DNA of 33,070 nt from Gemmatales bacterium (GTDB lineage Bacteria > Planctomycetota > Planctomycetia > Gemmatales > HRBIN36). The position numbers were made by a program, and so were the translations under genes. This document shows, piece after piece, positions 19,030 to 26,213 of this stretch (position 1 is its first letter; each line of letters opens with the position of its first letter). Location of the stretch: NCBI GenBank assembly GCA_025056555.1, contig JANWVZ010000023.1, positions 1 to 33,070 on the forward strand. The letters run 5' to 3'. The notes under the pieces were generated by a model. That model did no database searches. It was given only the letters and a program-made list of their open reading frames with translations, and was not told where the DNA came from.

Positions 19030-19397
19030 GGGGCCTGCTGCGGCGTGAGAATTACGTTCCCCGTGGGGCTGACATGGATGGCGTAGAGGATGCTGCCCTT
19101 AGCGGGAACCATCAGGACGGTTTTGGCGAGGAGTTGGCCCGAGAGGGCGTCCGACACTGCGACGGGGATTCGCGCACCCGCCGGGAGGCGGTCCCAGACC
19201 ATCTCCTTCGGTCCGAGGCGAATCGGCGGCGCCAAAGGTTGGGTCAGATCGCGGATGAGAATCGGGACAGGCAGATCATTCAGGAAGCCGACACGAACGG
19301 GCTGCTGCAGAATTTGAGCAGGAAGCGTCCCGGCCAGCAGCGACCAAGCCAGGCAAGACCTAACCACAAGCCCAAGCCAGTGTTTCCATTGAATCAT
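19026..19397 (-). CDS. small secreted protein of unknown function
   Basis: A 123-residue protein with a plausible signal peptide: basic start, hydrophobic core 'WLGLVVRSCLAWSLLAGTLPA', cleavage near residue 27. The mature ~95 residues are predicted beta-rich ('VRVGFLNDLPVPILIRD', 'ILYAIHVSPTGNVILTP') with no cysteine or recognisable motif. A G-rich GGGGGGA lies ~9 nt before ATG 19397, which supports translation. The 3' end overlaps the end of polA by 4 nt on the opposite strand, and it is divergent from DUF2617. I do not recognise a family. The signal peptide, Shine-Dalgarno and placement beyond polA make it more likely real than a shadow frame. Confidence 0.6.
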   Translation of the reverse strand: MIQWKHWLGLVVRSCLAWSLLAGTLPAQILQQPVRVGFLNDLPVPILIRDLTQPLAPPIRLGPKEMVWDRLPAGARIPVAVSDALSGQLLAKTVLMVPAKGSILYAIHVSPTGNVILTPQQAP

Positions 19398-19533
19398 GGT
19401 AATAAGTCCCCCCGAGACCAGTATCCGCCCTGATTAACGCCCTGGGGTAAGCGAATTTGCGCAACGAGCGGGCGTTTTTCAGGAAAGTCCAAGGCCGTCG
19501 GCTCTGGCTCGTGCCGCGCAGGTCAAATCGCAA

Positions 19534-19562
19534 TTGAGCCAGATCGAGACGGACAGTATAAT
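19534..19562 (+). promoter_or_regulatory. near-consensus sigma70-like promoter upstream of DUF2617-fwdC
   Basis: TTGAGC (19534-19539) and a perfect TATAAT (19557-19562) are separated by 17 nt. The predicted transcript start near 19569 lies ~42 nt before the DUF2617 start codon. It is the best promoter match for the DUF2617-fwdC pair. Confidence 0.6.
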
Positions 19563-19610
19563 TTCAGCGCATGAACCACAAGACAACTGGTAGGATGGGG
19601 AAGCGAAGTC

Positions 19611-20150
19611 GTGCTCCTGTGTCGGCCACGTGTGTCTGACCTGCTCTTCTGCGTTTACCGGCGGGCGTTGCACCCCGAGCTGTTTGAGGTTTTGTCCGGT
19701 CATCGCGTGGAGCGCGGAGATTTCCTTTTGCATATGTGGGTGACGCGCAGTGGGCATGTGTTGACCTGGACAGATGGCAAGCATCAGCTGACGGAAGTGG
19801 TGGCGTCGCAACAGGACGCCTTGCCCGAAGGTTGGGTCGTGCGGCTGCATTTGCGCGGAGAACGGCTAGCCGAGGTGGTGGGTGTAGCGGGTGTCCGCTA
19901 TCAGGCCGGATTTCAGGAGGAAAGGTTGTCCCCGGAGATTTTCCTGCACCTCCATGATGAAATTGTGGAAGATGGCCAACGCGAAGGATTCTTCGTACCG
20001 TGGGGCGCGGGGGGCCGGACCAAACTGACACCAGTCAGTTACCTTCACCCCCAGGCGCGTCCTGGTTCCCTGGTAGTCTATGCGTTCCACACTTTTCCTG
20101 AGGAATACACCATCATTAAGACGCAATCGCTCATTGAATCCGTGCGGTGA
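19611..20150 (+). CDS. DUF2617 family protein
   Basis: A 179-residue soluble protein. 'RVSDLLFCVYRRALHPELFEVLSGHRVERGDFLLHMWVT' followed by a 'GHVLTW' strand matches my recollection of the DUF2617 family, found mostly in planctomycetes and actinobacteria; its biochemical function is unknown. No transmembrane segment, signal peptide or catalytic motif is obvious. A GTG start at 19611 is supported by an AGGATGGGG stretch upstream and by full-length family similarity from residue 1. The gene ends only 6 nt before fwdC, and a TTGAGC-17-TATAAT promoter precedes it, so the two are probably co-transcribed. Confidence 0.75.
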   Translation: MLLCRPRVSDLLFCVYRRALHPELFEVLSGHRVERGDFLLHMWVTRSGHVLTWTDGKHQLTEVVASQQDALPEGWVVRLHLRGERLAEVVGVAGVRYQAGFQEERLSPEIFLHLHDEIVEDGQREGFFVPWGAGGRTKLTPVSYLHPQARPGSLVVYAFHTFPEEYTIIKTQSLIESVR

Positions 20151-20156
20151 CGGGTC

Positions 20157-21041
20157 ATGCTGGAATTGCGGATGCGAACCGTTCCCACAGTTCCGTTGGA
20201 AGCCGAATGTATCTCCCCAGACCGGTTAAGCTCCCTCAGAACCGAAGAGATCGCCAGGCAAAGCGTGCTTTATGGCAATCGCGAGGAACAGTTGGGAGAG
20301 TTTTTCACCGTTTACGGTTCCGCCGAAGATGGTGAGGTGCATGTCGAGGGAGAATTATCGAAGGTCAAGTGGCTCGGCGCGCAGATGACCCGTGGCCGTC
20401 TGGTGATCCATGGGACAGTCGGAATGCACCTGGGTTCGCAAATGCGGGGAGGAAGCATCGAAGTATTCGGCGATGTCGGGGACTGGTTGGGCGCTGAGAT
20501 GCGTGGCGGGAAGATTCATGTCCACGGCAACGCAGGCCATCTGGCTGGCGCTGCGTATCGGGGCAGCCGTGCCGGCATGCGAGGCGGTGTTATTCTGATT
20601 GAAGGCCACGCGGGTTTCGAGGTGGGGCACGGCTTACGGCGGGGGCTGATTGTCATCGGCGGCGACGTCGGGGACTTTTGCGGTGTGAACGTTCTGGCTG
20701 GGACAATTTGCGTGTTTGGTCGAGTCGGTTGGCGGGTCGGCGCGGGGATGAAGCGCGGCAGTGTCGTGCTCGCCCATCCCCAAAGCGGTTTTGAACCCTT
20801 GGCAACTTATCGGCGGAGCGGACTCTTCGAGTCGGTTTGGTTGCGCGTTCTGGGTCGGCAGTTGGCCCAATGGGGGTTTACTCCGCTCGCGACAGAACCG
20901 GCGCCCTCCAGGCCCAAATCCGCCCAACACAGCTATACGGCGACGGAGACTACTCCGACCTGGTGCACGGGACGATTCTGGCGTTACTGTGGCGACTTTG
21001 CTGAGCTTGCCAAAGGGGAGATCCTGGTGCGGGAATCATAA
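20157..21041 (+). CDS. fwdC: formylmethanofuran dehydrogenase subunit C (FwdC/FhcC)
   Basis: A 294-residue structural subunit of formylmethanofuran dehydrogenase, or of the bacterial formyltransferase/hydrolase complex, in methanofuran/tetrahydromethanopterin-dependent C1 metabolism. Residues ~65-205 form the hallmark beta-helix of G-x2-G-x3-G-x-x-M/R-x-G repeats ('VGMHLGSQMRGGSIEVFG', 'VGDWLGAEMRGGKIHVHG', 'AGFEVGHGLRRGLIVIGG', 'VGWRVGAGMKRGSVVL'), the same fold as the glutamate synthase alpha C-terminal domain. The C-terminal 'FWRYCGDFAELAKGEILV' is typical of FhcC/FwdC. It starts 6 nt after DUF2617 and ends overlapping the minus-strand RraA-like gene by 6 nt. The partners FwdD and FwdB follow after that inserted gene. 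Confidence 0.9.
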   Translation: MLELRMRTVPTVPLEAECISPDRLSSLRTEEIARQSVLYGNREEQLGEFFTVYGSAEDGEVHVEGELSKVKWLGAQMTRGRLVIHGTVGMHLGSQMRGGSIEVFGDVGDWLGAEMRGGKIHVHGNAGHLAGAAYRGSRAGMRGGVILIEGHAGFEVGHGLRRGLIVIGGDVGDFCGVNVLAGTICVFGRVGWRVGAGMKRGSVVLAHPQSGFEPLATYRRSGLFESVWLRVLGRQLAQWGFTPLATEPAPSRPKSAQHSYTATETTPTWCTGRFWRYCGDFAELAKGEILVRES

Positions 21042-21698
21042 GATGCCGTAGCGGGCAAACGTTTCGCGAACACTCTTGCCAGCGGCCAATTCGTCGCGGA
21101 CACGGTTCTCACCTGTAACTTTGGCCAAGGCCTGGCGCAGGGCCGGCTCCGCCAGTTCTGCCGGGATGACGATCACGCCGTCAAAGTCGGCATAGAGAAT
21201 GTCGCCGGGATTGACCATACACTCACCAATCAGGACTGGCCCGTTCATAAACAGTCCTTCCAGACGACCTTTGGAATCCAGGGGCGTGACCCCTGCGGCA
21301 AAAACCGGGAAATCGAGGCGGAGAATTTTCTCGACATCACGGGTCAGGCCGTCAGTAACGACACCAGCAACCCCGCGTGCCTTACAGGCGGTCGAAAGTA
21401 ACTCTCCCCAAAGCGCACCACTGGTATCATTGCGTGTGCTGGCCACCAGCACCTCGCCGGGCTGCAACTGATCCACGCACTCCATTTCCAAAGCATACGG
21501 CGTCTGTGGCACCTGCAAGGCGGGGCCAAACGCAATGGTAACCACGCGACCAACAATGCGCCAATGCGGTGCCAGTGGACGAATGTAGTGGGGCAGCGCG
21601 CTGGTGCGATGGCCCAGACTGTCCAGCACGTCGGCAAGCACTGCGCTGTAGAGGACATGCTGATGCCGGCGATACTGTTCCAACACTTCTTCGTTCAT
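21036..21698 (-). CDS. RraA-like family protein
   Basis: A 220-residue protein of the RraA/4-hydroxy-4-methyl-2-oxoglutarate aldolase superfamily. Landmarks are 'SAVLADVLDSLGHR', 'GEVLVASTRNDTSGALWGEL', 'ACKARGVAGVVTDGLTRDVE' with the R120-D121 pair, 'CMVNPGDILYADFDGVIVIP' and a helical C-terminus. Aldolases carry an acid three residues after that Asp (R-D-x2-E/D). Here position 124 is Lys with Glu at 123, so aldolase activity is uncertain, and RNase E regulation is equally unproved. The start is set at ATG 21698 because GGGAGCGGA precedes it; the longer frame to 21782 has no family similarity. It lies antisense between fwdC and fwdD. Confidence 0.85.
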   Translation of the reverse strand: MNEEVLEQYRRHQHVLYSAVLADVLDSLGHRTSALPHYIRPLAPHWRIVGRVVTIAFGPALQVPQTPYALEMECVDQLQPGEVLVASTRNDTSGALWGELLSTACKARGVAGVVTDGLTRDVEKILRLDFPVFAAGVTPLDSKGRLEGLFMNGPVLIGECMVNPGDILYADFDGVIVIPAELAEPALRQALAKVTGENRVRDELAAGKSVRETFARYGIL

Positions 21699-21834
21699 GG
21701 TTCCGCTCCCGCATGGACGGGGCAACTTTGCTCCTCGAAAGCCTCTGGCACTAAAATAGGGTACAGGTGCGGCAATTTCCAATCAGGTGAAGATTCGGGC
21801 ATGGCAGCGGACGCCAGCTTTTTGTCCGACCGAC

Positions 21835-22230
21835 ATGACGCCAACTTTTCTGCTCATCGCGGGACGAACGTCGCGGCAGGGAACCAGTCTGAACGATAGC
21901 AAATTCGGTGCAGAATATCTCGAGGAAACGCGGACACTCCTGCTGCACGCTGAGGACTTGAAGCAACTGGGGCTGCAGTCGGGCCAAAGAATTCGTGTCC
22001 GCAGCGCCTGGGGCGATGCGGAAGTAATCGCCCAGGTGGACAAGCGTGGGGAATTGCCTCGGGGAGTCGTGTTCATCGCCTATGGCGAAGTCTCCAGCCG
22101 ACTTATGGGCGGCGATACTCACGGCACGGGAATGCCGGACAGCAAGGGGATCGAAGTGGTCATCGAGCCAGGGCCGGTGGCACCTGGCCCGCCTGCGGAC
22201 GACCTGAACTCATCGGAGCAAGGATCATGA
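21835..22230 (+). CDS. fwdD: molybdopterin dinucleotide-binding subunit of formylmethanofuran dehydrogenase (FwdD)
   Basis: A ~131-residue double-psi beta-barrel protein that matches FwdD/FmdD and the C-terminal domain of molybdopterin oxidoreductases. 'LLIAGRTSRQGTSLNDSKFGAEY', 'LHAEDLKQLGLQSGQRIRVRS' and 'GEVSSRLMGGDTHGTGMPDSKGIEV' are the typical dinucleotide-contacting segments. It completes the cofactor pocket of FwdB, whose start codon overlaps this stop by 4 nt. ATG 21835 fits the family N-terminus; the frame also opens at GTG 21787, and neither start has a convincing Shine-Dalgarno. A weak TTGCTC-18-TAAAAT candidate promoter (21728-21757) lies in the gap shared with the divergent RraA-like gene. 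The C-terminal ~20 residues form a Pro-rich tail. Confidence 0.85.
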   Translation: MTPTFLLIAGRTSRQGTSLNDSKFGAEYLEETRTLLLHAEDLKQLGLQSGQRIRVRSAWGDAEVIAQVDKRGELPRGVVFIAYGEVSSRLMGGDTHGTGMPDSKGIEVVIEPGPVAPGPPADDLNSSEQGS

Positions 22231-23555
22231 GTACCTCAGCGGAAAGTTTGCGCGTCATCGAAAACGCTACCTGCACTTTCTGCGGTTGCGTCTGCGACGA
22301 TATGGTGCTCAAGGTGCAGGGAGACCGCATTGTCGAAGCCAAGAACGCCTGTGTTTTGGGTAAGGCATGGTTTCTGAATCATCATCCGGAAAATCGTCCC
22401 CTGGCTACCATCGAAGGCAAGCCGGTCAGCCTGGACGAAGCCGTTGAGCGCGCGGCGCAGATTCTGGTGCAGGCGCGTTATCCTGTAGTCTATGGGCTTT
22501 CCGACACCACCTGCGAAGCGCAGCGGATTGCGGTAGCCATTGCCGATTGGATCGGGGCCTGCGTGGACACCACGACTTCGGTCTGTCATGGGCCTTCCGG
22601 CATGGCGTTTCAGGGGGTCGGGGAAGTCACTTGTTCTCTGGGAGAAGTCAAAAATCGCGCCGATTTGGTCATCTTTTGGGGTTGTAATCCTGCAGAGTCG
22701 CATCCTCGACACATGACCCGCTATTCGACGATGCCGCGGGGCCTGTTTGTTCCGAAAGGACGCAAAGATCGCACCGTGGTTCTGGTGGATGTCCGCCGAA
22801 CCAAGACTGCTCCCGCAGCGGACATTTTCCTCGCCATCAAACCGCGCAAAGATTTCGAGGCTCTCTGGGCACTGCGAGCTATCGTCAAAGGCATGGAGGT
22901 AGATGAGCGCATCGAGGAAGAAACGGGCCTGTCCATGGCCCAGCTGAAGGACCTGGCACAGCGGATGAAATCGTGCAAGTTCGGCGTGCTTTTCTTCGGC
23001 ATGGGTTTGTCCATGACGCGAGGCAAACATCTCAACGTAGAAGCAGCATTAGCTCTGGCCCGCGACCTCAACCAGTTCACCAAGTTCTACATCAAACCGA
23101 TGCGGGGCCACGGTAATGTGACCGGCGCGGATAATGTCGTCAGCTGGCAGACCGGGTATCCGTTCGGCGTCAATCTGGCTCGAGGCTATCCACGGTTCAA
23201 CCCCGGCGAATACACCACGGCTGATCTCCTGGCACGGGGCGAAGCGGATGCCGCTCTCATTATCGCTTCCGACCCGCTGGCCAATTTCTCCCAACCTGCG
23301 CGAGAACACCTCCGCCGCATTCCTTACATCGCCCTGGACCCGAAGGAAACGCCGACGACTCGCCACGCCACCGTCGCCTTCACCACGGCCGTTTATGGCA
23401 TCAACGTGGCCGGAACCGTGTATCGTATGGACGACGTTCCCATTCGCCTGCGTCCGGCCCTGCCTTCCCCTTATCCCAGCGATGAAGAAGTGCTTCGTCG
23501 AATTGAACGGCGTGTCCGCCAATTGCTGGGTCATCCCAGCAGCGTCCATCCCTAG
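22227..23555 (+). CDS. fwdB: formylmethanofuran dehydrogenase subunit B (Mo/W catalytic subunit)
   Basis: A 442-residue FwdB of the molybdopterin oxidoreductase superfamily. It catalyses CO2/formate redox chemistry within formylmethanofuran dehydrogenase. A [4Fe-4S] motif is intact: C16-x2-C19-x3-C23 in 'CTFCGCVCDD' plus C42 in 'KNACVLGKAWF' (C21 is an extra Cys). 'SVCHGPSG' places C120 where archaeal FwdB has its tungsten-ligating Cys. Later conserved parts include 'WGCNPAESHPRHMTRYS', 'VLVDVRRTKTAPAAD', 'MRGHGNVTGADNVVSWQTGYPFGV' and 'IALDPKETPTTRHATVAF'. The length agrees with the archaeal subunit (~430). By contrast, proteobacterial FhcB has lost its metal centres. It overlaps fwdD by 4 nt and is followed 14 nt later by the zinc-ribbon gene. 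No FwdA is in the window. Confidence 0.92.
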   Translation: MSTSAESLRVIENATCTFCGCVCDDMVLKVQGDRIVEAKNACVLGKAWFLNHHPENRPLATIEGKPVSLDEAVERAAQILVQARYPVVYGLSDTTCEAQRIAVAIADWIGACVDTTTSVCHGPSGMAFQGVGEVTCSLGEVKNRADLVIFWGCNPAESHPRHMTRYSTMPRGLFVPKGRKDRTVVLVDVRRTKTAPAADIFLAIKPRKDFEALWALRAIVKGMEVDERIEEETGLSMAQLKDLAQRMKSCKFGVLFFGMGLSMTRGKHLNVEAALALARDLNQFTKFYIKPMRGHGNVTGADNVVSWQTGYPFGVNLARGYPRFNPGEYTTADLLARGEADAALIIASDPLANFSQPAREHLRRIPYIALDPKETPTTRHATVAFTTAVYGINVAGTVYRMDDVPIRLRPALPSPYPSDEEVLRRIERRVRQLLGHPSSVHP

Positions 23556-23569
23556 CCAGACGATGAGCC

Positions 23570-24067
23570 ATGCCCCAAAACCTCCCTGAAGAGCCGCTTA
23601 GCGCTGAGCCCCACGATTCCGACTTGCGTGGCCGTACCTCTAAGTCCGAACGGCGTCGCTCCCGCAAAGCAGTCCTGGTCGCCTTTAAGGTTGAGCCGGA
23701 ATTGGCCCAGATTCTCGACCAGCTACCCAACAAGAGCGACTTCATTCGGCGCGCGATTATTGCCCAGCTGAATATGGGATGTCCGCTGTGCGCGGGCACG
23801 GGGGTGCTGCCTCGGGGCTTGCACGACCACTATGCCCAACACCTGCGAGAAATCGCGCAACGCCACTGCGACCGTTGCGGCCGCACGGAACCCCTGCCTG
23901 CTTCTGCGGCCGACATCCCGGCTCAAGATCGGCCACGATTGGAACAGTTTTTCTTCGGCGGCCCGTTTTACTGTCACAATTGCTACGACACGGCACCTGT
24001 CTGTCGCGAATGCGGCTGGCACATTGCCCCAGAGCAGGCCCGGCAACATCACCACGACCACCGCTAG
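23570..24067 (+). CDS. ribbon-helix-helix protein with four CxxC pairs, candidate regulator
   Basis: A 165-residue soluble protein. Residues ~34-68 ('AVLVAFKVEPELAQILDQLP' then 'KSDFIRRAIIAQL') look like a ribbon-helix-helix DNA-binding domain preceded by a very basic stretch 'SKSERRRSRK'. Four CxxC pairs follow: C71/C74, C100/C103, C135/C138 and C145/C148, enough for two zinc or iron sites, with a His-rich tail (H160-H162, H164). The architecture suggests a metal- or redox-responsive transcription factor. It starts 14 nt after fwdB, so it is probably in the same transcript and could regulate the cluster, though that is inference. I do not recognise a named family. A non-regulatory metal-binding accessory protein is the alternative. 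Confidence 0.75.
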   Translation: MPQNLPEEPLSAEPHDSDLRGRTSKSERRRSRKAVLVAFKVEPELAQILDQLPNKSDFIRRAIIAQLNMGCPLCAGTGVLPRGLHDHYAQHLREIAQRHCDRCGRTEPLPASAADIPAQDRPRLEQFFFGGPFYCHNCYDTAPVCRECGWHIAPEQARQHHHDHR

Positions 24068-24735
24068 CCCGCTCCATCTCGCTGTCTAAGCTGGCACCGA
24101 CCACCTTGTCCGCTCCGAGCCGCCAACATCTTTTTGCGCCAGTTCGAGAAGTTCGCCCTGACGGCGGTTTTCGAGCGATTCGCCGACCACTTGCGGACGC
24201 ATACTCCGGCTCGAAGCGTAATCCGCTGGCCCAGTCCAAGTTGCTCGTGTCCAAACCGCCTCAGGCTGGCTACGACAACCCCCCTAGGCAAAATGCGGAT
24301 CCGTATATTTTTGGAAAGGTGGCGTTTTCCTGCGAAATCAGCTCGTGCGCCAACGAGACGATTATTTCCTAAGTTATTTCAGCGTTTAGACTTACGAATC
24401 ATAATCTCCTTGGCGGCGACTGGGTGGGCACTGCGCGGGAAAACCTGGGGCAAATTCGCAATTTTGCCGATTTTTGAAAACCCCTTTGCCTCTGCCACTT
24501 TTCCGACCTTCAAAGTAACATTATCATCTTAGTAGCATTGGCTTTTACCCATGGCGTCGCCCTCTTCGTCGCTTCCTCGGCAGAATAATCACGCCGTGCT
24601 CGGCTTCGACCCACGATGAACGCCCCTGGATAACCGCGATGGTTCCGCTGCGACTTCCTGGACCGCAGTATTCCCAACGTGAATAGATGAGCAAATCGGG
24701 CCTGTGCCCCCGCACGGCGCCATCGCTCTCAAGCT
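24068..24735. other. noncoding stretch, no gene supported
   Basis: About 670 nt after the zinc-ribbon gene. Open frames here (for example 24134-24532 +, 24064-24291 -) have no domain, no Shine-Dalgarno and low-complexity composition. No tRNA, known RNA or clear terminator was seen. The base composition becomes locally AT-richer around 24300-24540. Confidence 0.5.
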
Positions 24736-24840
24736 GTTTCTCGGAGTAAGCGGCCACCGATCACCAGCTTCACCATCCTTGCTTGACCATGTACCGTGCA
24801 TTTGTTAACGTTTGTCGGAGCGAGCTGCCACCGATCACCA
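24736..24840. repeat. imperfect 31-nt direct repeat, 74-nt period
   Basis: Copies at 24736-24766 and 24810-24840 match at 27 of 31 positions; both contain GCCACCGATCACCA. The 43 nt between them are unrelated. The second copy ends 12 nt upstream of the -35 box of the small basic-protein gene, so a regulatory role is possible. The period matches other repeat pairs further along this gap. Confidence 0.65.
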
Positions 24841-24852
24841 ACTAAAGACGGG

Positions 24853-24881
24853 TTGCCACGACTTGGCACGTGTTGTATAAC
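24853..24881 (+). promoter_or_regulatory. near-consensus promoter for the 40-residue basic protein
   Basis: TTGCCA (24853-24858, 5 of 6 consensus) and TATAAC (24876-24881, 5 of 6) are separated by 17 nt. The predicted start near 24888 gives a short ~27-nt leader that contains AAAGGAGG (24904-24911) just before ATG 24915. Confidence 0.65.
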
Positions 24882-24914
24882 TTGGCTCGTCCTGGTACTG
24901 CGGAAAGGAGGAAT

Positions 24915-25037
24915 ATGCCGATAGGACGAACCCCACCGGAGCCCCACATGGGCAGTCGAAGACGCGGCAAGGGCCGACGCAAAGTCGGACGGAAAAAACG
25001 CCGTATGCGGAGCAAGATTCGTCATCGCAAGAAGTAG
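24915..25037 (+). CDS. 40-residue highly basic AURKAIP1/COX24-type protein, probable ribosome-associated
   Basis: A tiny gene encoding 40 residues, of which about half are Arg or Lys. From the internal Met (residue 12) it reads 'MGSRRRGKGRRKVGRKKRR' and continues in the same style to an 'RHRKK' end. This resembles the AURKAIP1/COX24 domain proteins of bacteria, which relate to mitochondrial mS38 and actinobacterial bS22 small ribosomal proteins. A role at the small ribosomal subunit or in RNA binding is therefore likely, by analogy. A full AGGAGG sits 4-5 nt before ATG 24915, and a TTGCCA-17-TATAAC promoter lies upstream, arguing for strong expression. The Met at codon 12 would give the classic-length family member but lacks its own Shine-Dalgarno. 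The gene stands alone in a 2.7-kb gap. Confidence 0.8.
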   Translation: MPIGRTPPEPHMGSRRRGKGRRKVGRKKRRMRSKIRHRKK

Positions 25038-25250
25038 TTCGACCTGGAGCCAGTAGTATTGGCTGACCGCTTGCACTCTGAGCCACGCCCCTAGTGATCC
25101 GCTATCTGCCGACACCCGTCATCCCGTTGCCATCCATCCACGCCCAAGCTGAAACGGCACTGATTCCCTGCGTCCGCTTGAGCCGGTTCGTCGCGTAGTG
25201 CCCACTGGCAGCAAGAACACTGATGCGTTCGCTAGTCCGCTTCCAACCTC

Positions 25251-25386
25251 GCCATCTCGTTGTTTTCCCAGGGCCAAGCACGAAACTGCCGGAACAACTG
25301 ATTTACTAACGCCTCTCCTGCGGGCCACCTCGTTGTTTTCCGAGGTCTATGCAAAAAACTGGCGGAACATCCGATCTGCCAACGCC
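25251..25386. repeat. imperfect ~64-nt tandem repeat, 73-nt period
   Basis: 25251-25314 and 25324-25387 match at about 51 of 64 positions, including CTCGTTGTTTTCC near the start and AACGCCT at the end. A weaker partial third unit may precede the first (around 25215-25250: GAACACTGAT...CTAGTCCGCTTCC). No protein similarity was recognised in any frame. Possibly a decaying tandem duplication. Confidence 0.6.
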
Positions 25387-25564
25387 TTGGCTGAAAGCTC
25401 ACCTTACTGTGGCCACACGGGATGAAAACAAAAGCCCGTCAGGCCGTGTTCCTGCAACGGTTCCACGACGTTATCCACAACATAAACTGCAATCAGCCGC
25501 CGGGGCACACATGAGATCACCTTATCTTTGACTTTGTCGAGCACAAAGTATCGCGGCTCGACGG

Positions 25565-25674
25565 TTCGATGTTTTTGGTAAACAGACTTTTCTTTGTTCC
25601 CTTGATGAAGATGCATATTAGTTGGCCGTGGTGGTCGTTCGATGTCCTTTGAAAACAGGCTTTTCTTTGCCCCA
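25565..25674. repeat. imperfect ~37-nt direct repeat, 73-nt period
   Basis: 25565-25601 and 25638-25674 match at roughly 29 of 37 positions (shared TTCGATGT, AAACAG and CTTTTCTTTG). A weaker third copy may start near 25726 (TTGAAAAGGC...TCTCGCCC). The intervening 36 nt are unrelated. Confidence 0.6.
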
Positions 25675-25675
25675 G

Positions 25676-26213
25676 ACGACAAGGACGCGGGTGCATTCCC
25701 AGGTCCAGAAGGTACCGCCTTGATCTTGAAAAGGCAGTATCTCGCCCTGGGGTACCCGAAAATCGCGGAGAACTTACATGGCCCGGTCGCGGAAAACCGC
25801 AAGGCCGCCTCTGCGGTTCCGCTCAAAGGCTTGCCGCTTTCGTTTGCGACAGCCTTTGATCCAGGTACGCGTGGGCGTCCGATCTTACCTGTGGGCTTAC
25901 CATCGCTGGCCCCATAGGCTTGGCTGACTTTCACTAACCAGTCTTAATCGAAATCAGGCCCATCTGCCGATAAGGGGTAGGCTTGAAACCCACAATGTTG
26001 CACCATGGCGGTTACTTTCGGTGACCTCGAACAGAATGAGAATCTGACATTCCCCCCGCAGATGCTATGGTCGAGGTGTATCTGCGTCATCGAGAAGTTG
26101 GCGCTGTCGCTGGTGCTGCTTAGCACTGCGCTGGGAACCCAAGGTAAAGCAGATGCCCTGTGTCGCTAAGAGGCGGGAAGTGTGGAAGTGTTGACGGCCC
26201 AGTAAACAGGGAA
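25676..26213. other. noncoding stretch, no gene supported
   Basis: Frames 25404-25934 (-) and 25642-25917 (+) overlap each other across the repeat copies, and neither has a recognisable domain or Shine-Dalgarno. Apart from the possible weak third repeat copy near 25726, no RNA gene or regulatory element was identified. Confidence 0.4.

Noticed and set aside
19571-19639. 22-codon frame overlapping the DUF2617 start, possible leader peptide
   Set aside because: Good promoter position, but no Shine-Dalgarno and no regulatory residue pattern such as repeated codons.
24134-24532. 132-residue frame on the plus strand in the gap after the zinc-ribbon gene
   Set aside because: Composition and sequence look random, with no Shine-Dalgarno and no recognisable motif.
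25251-25386. Degenerate tRNA pair, suggested by the 73-nt period
   Set aside because: No T-loop, anticodon stem or CCA-end pattern fits either copy.
25404-25934. 176-residue frame on the minus strand
   Set aside because: Its internal similarity is explained by the 73-nt DNA repeat. No domain or Shine-Dalgarno was seen, and another frame overlaps it on the plus strand.
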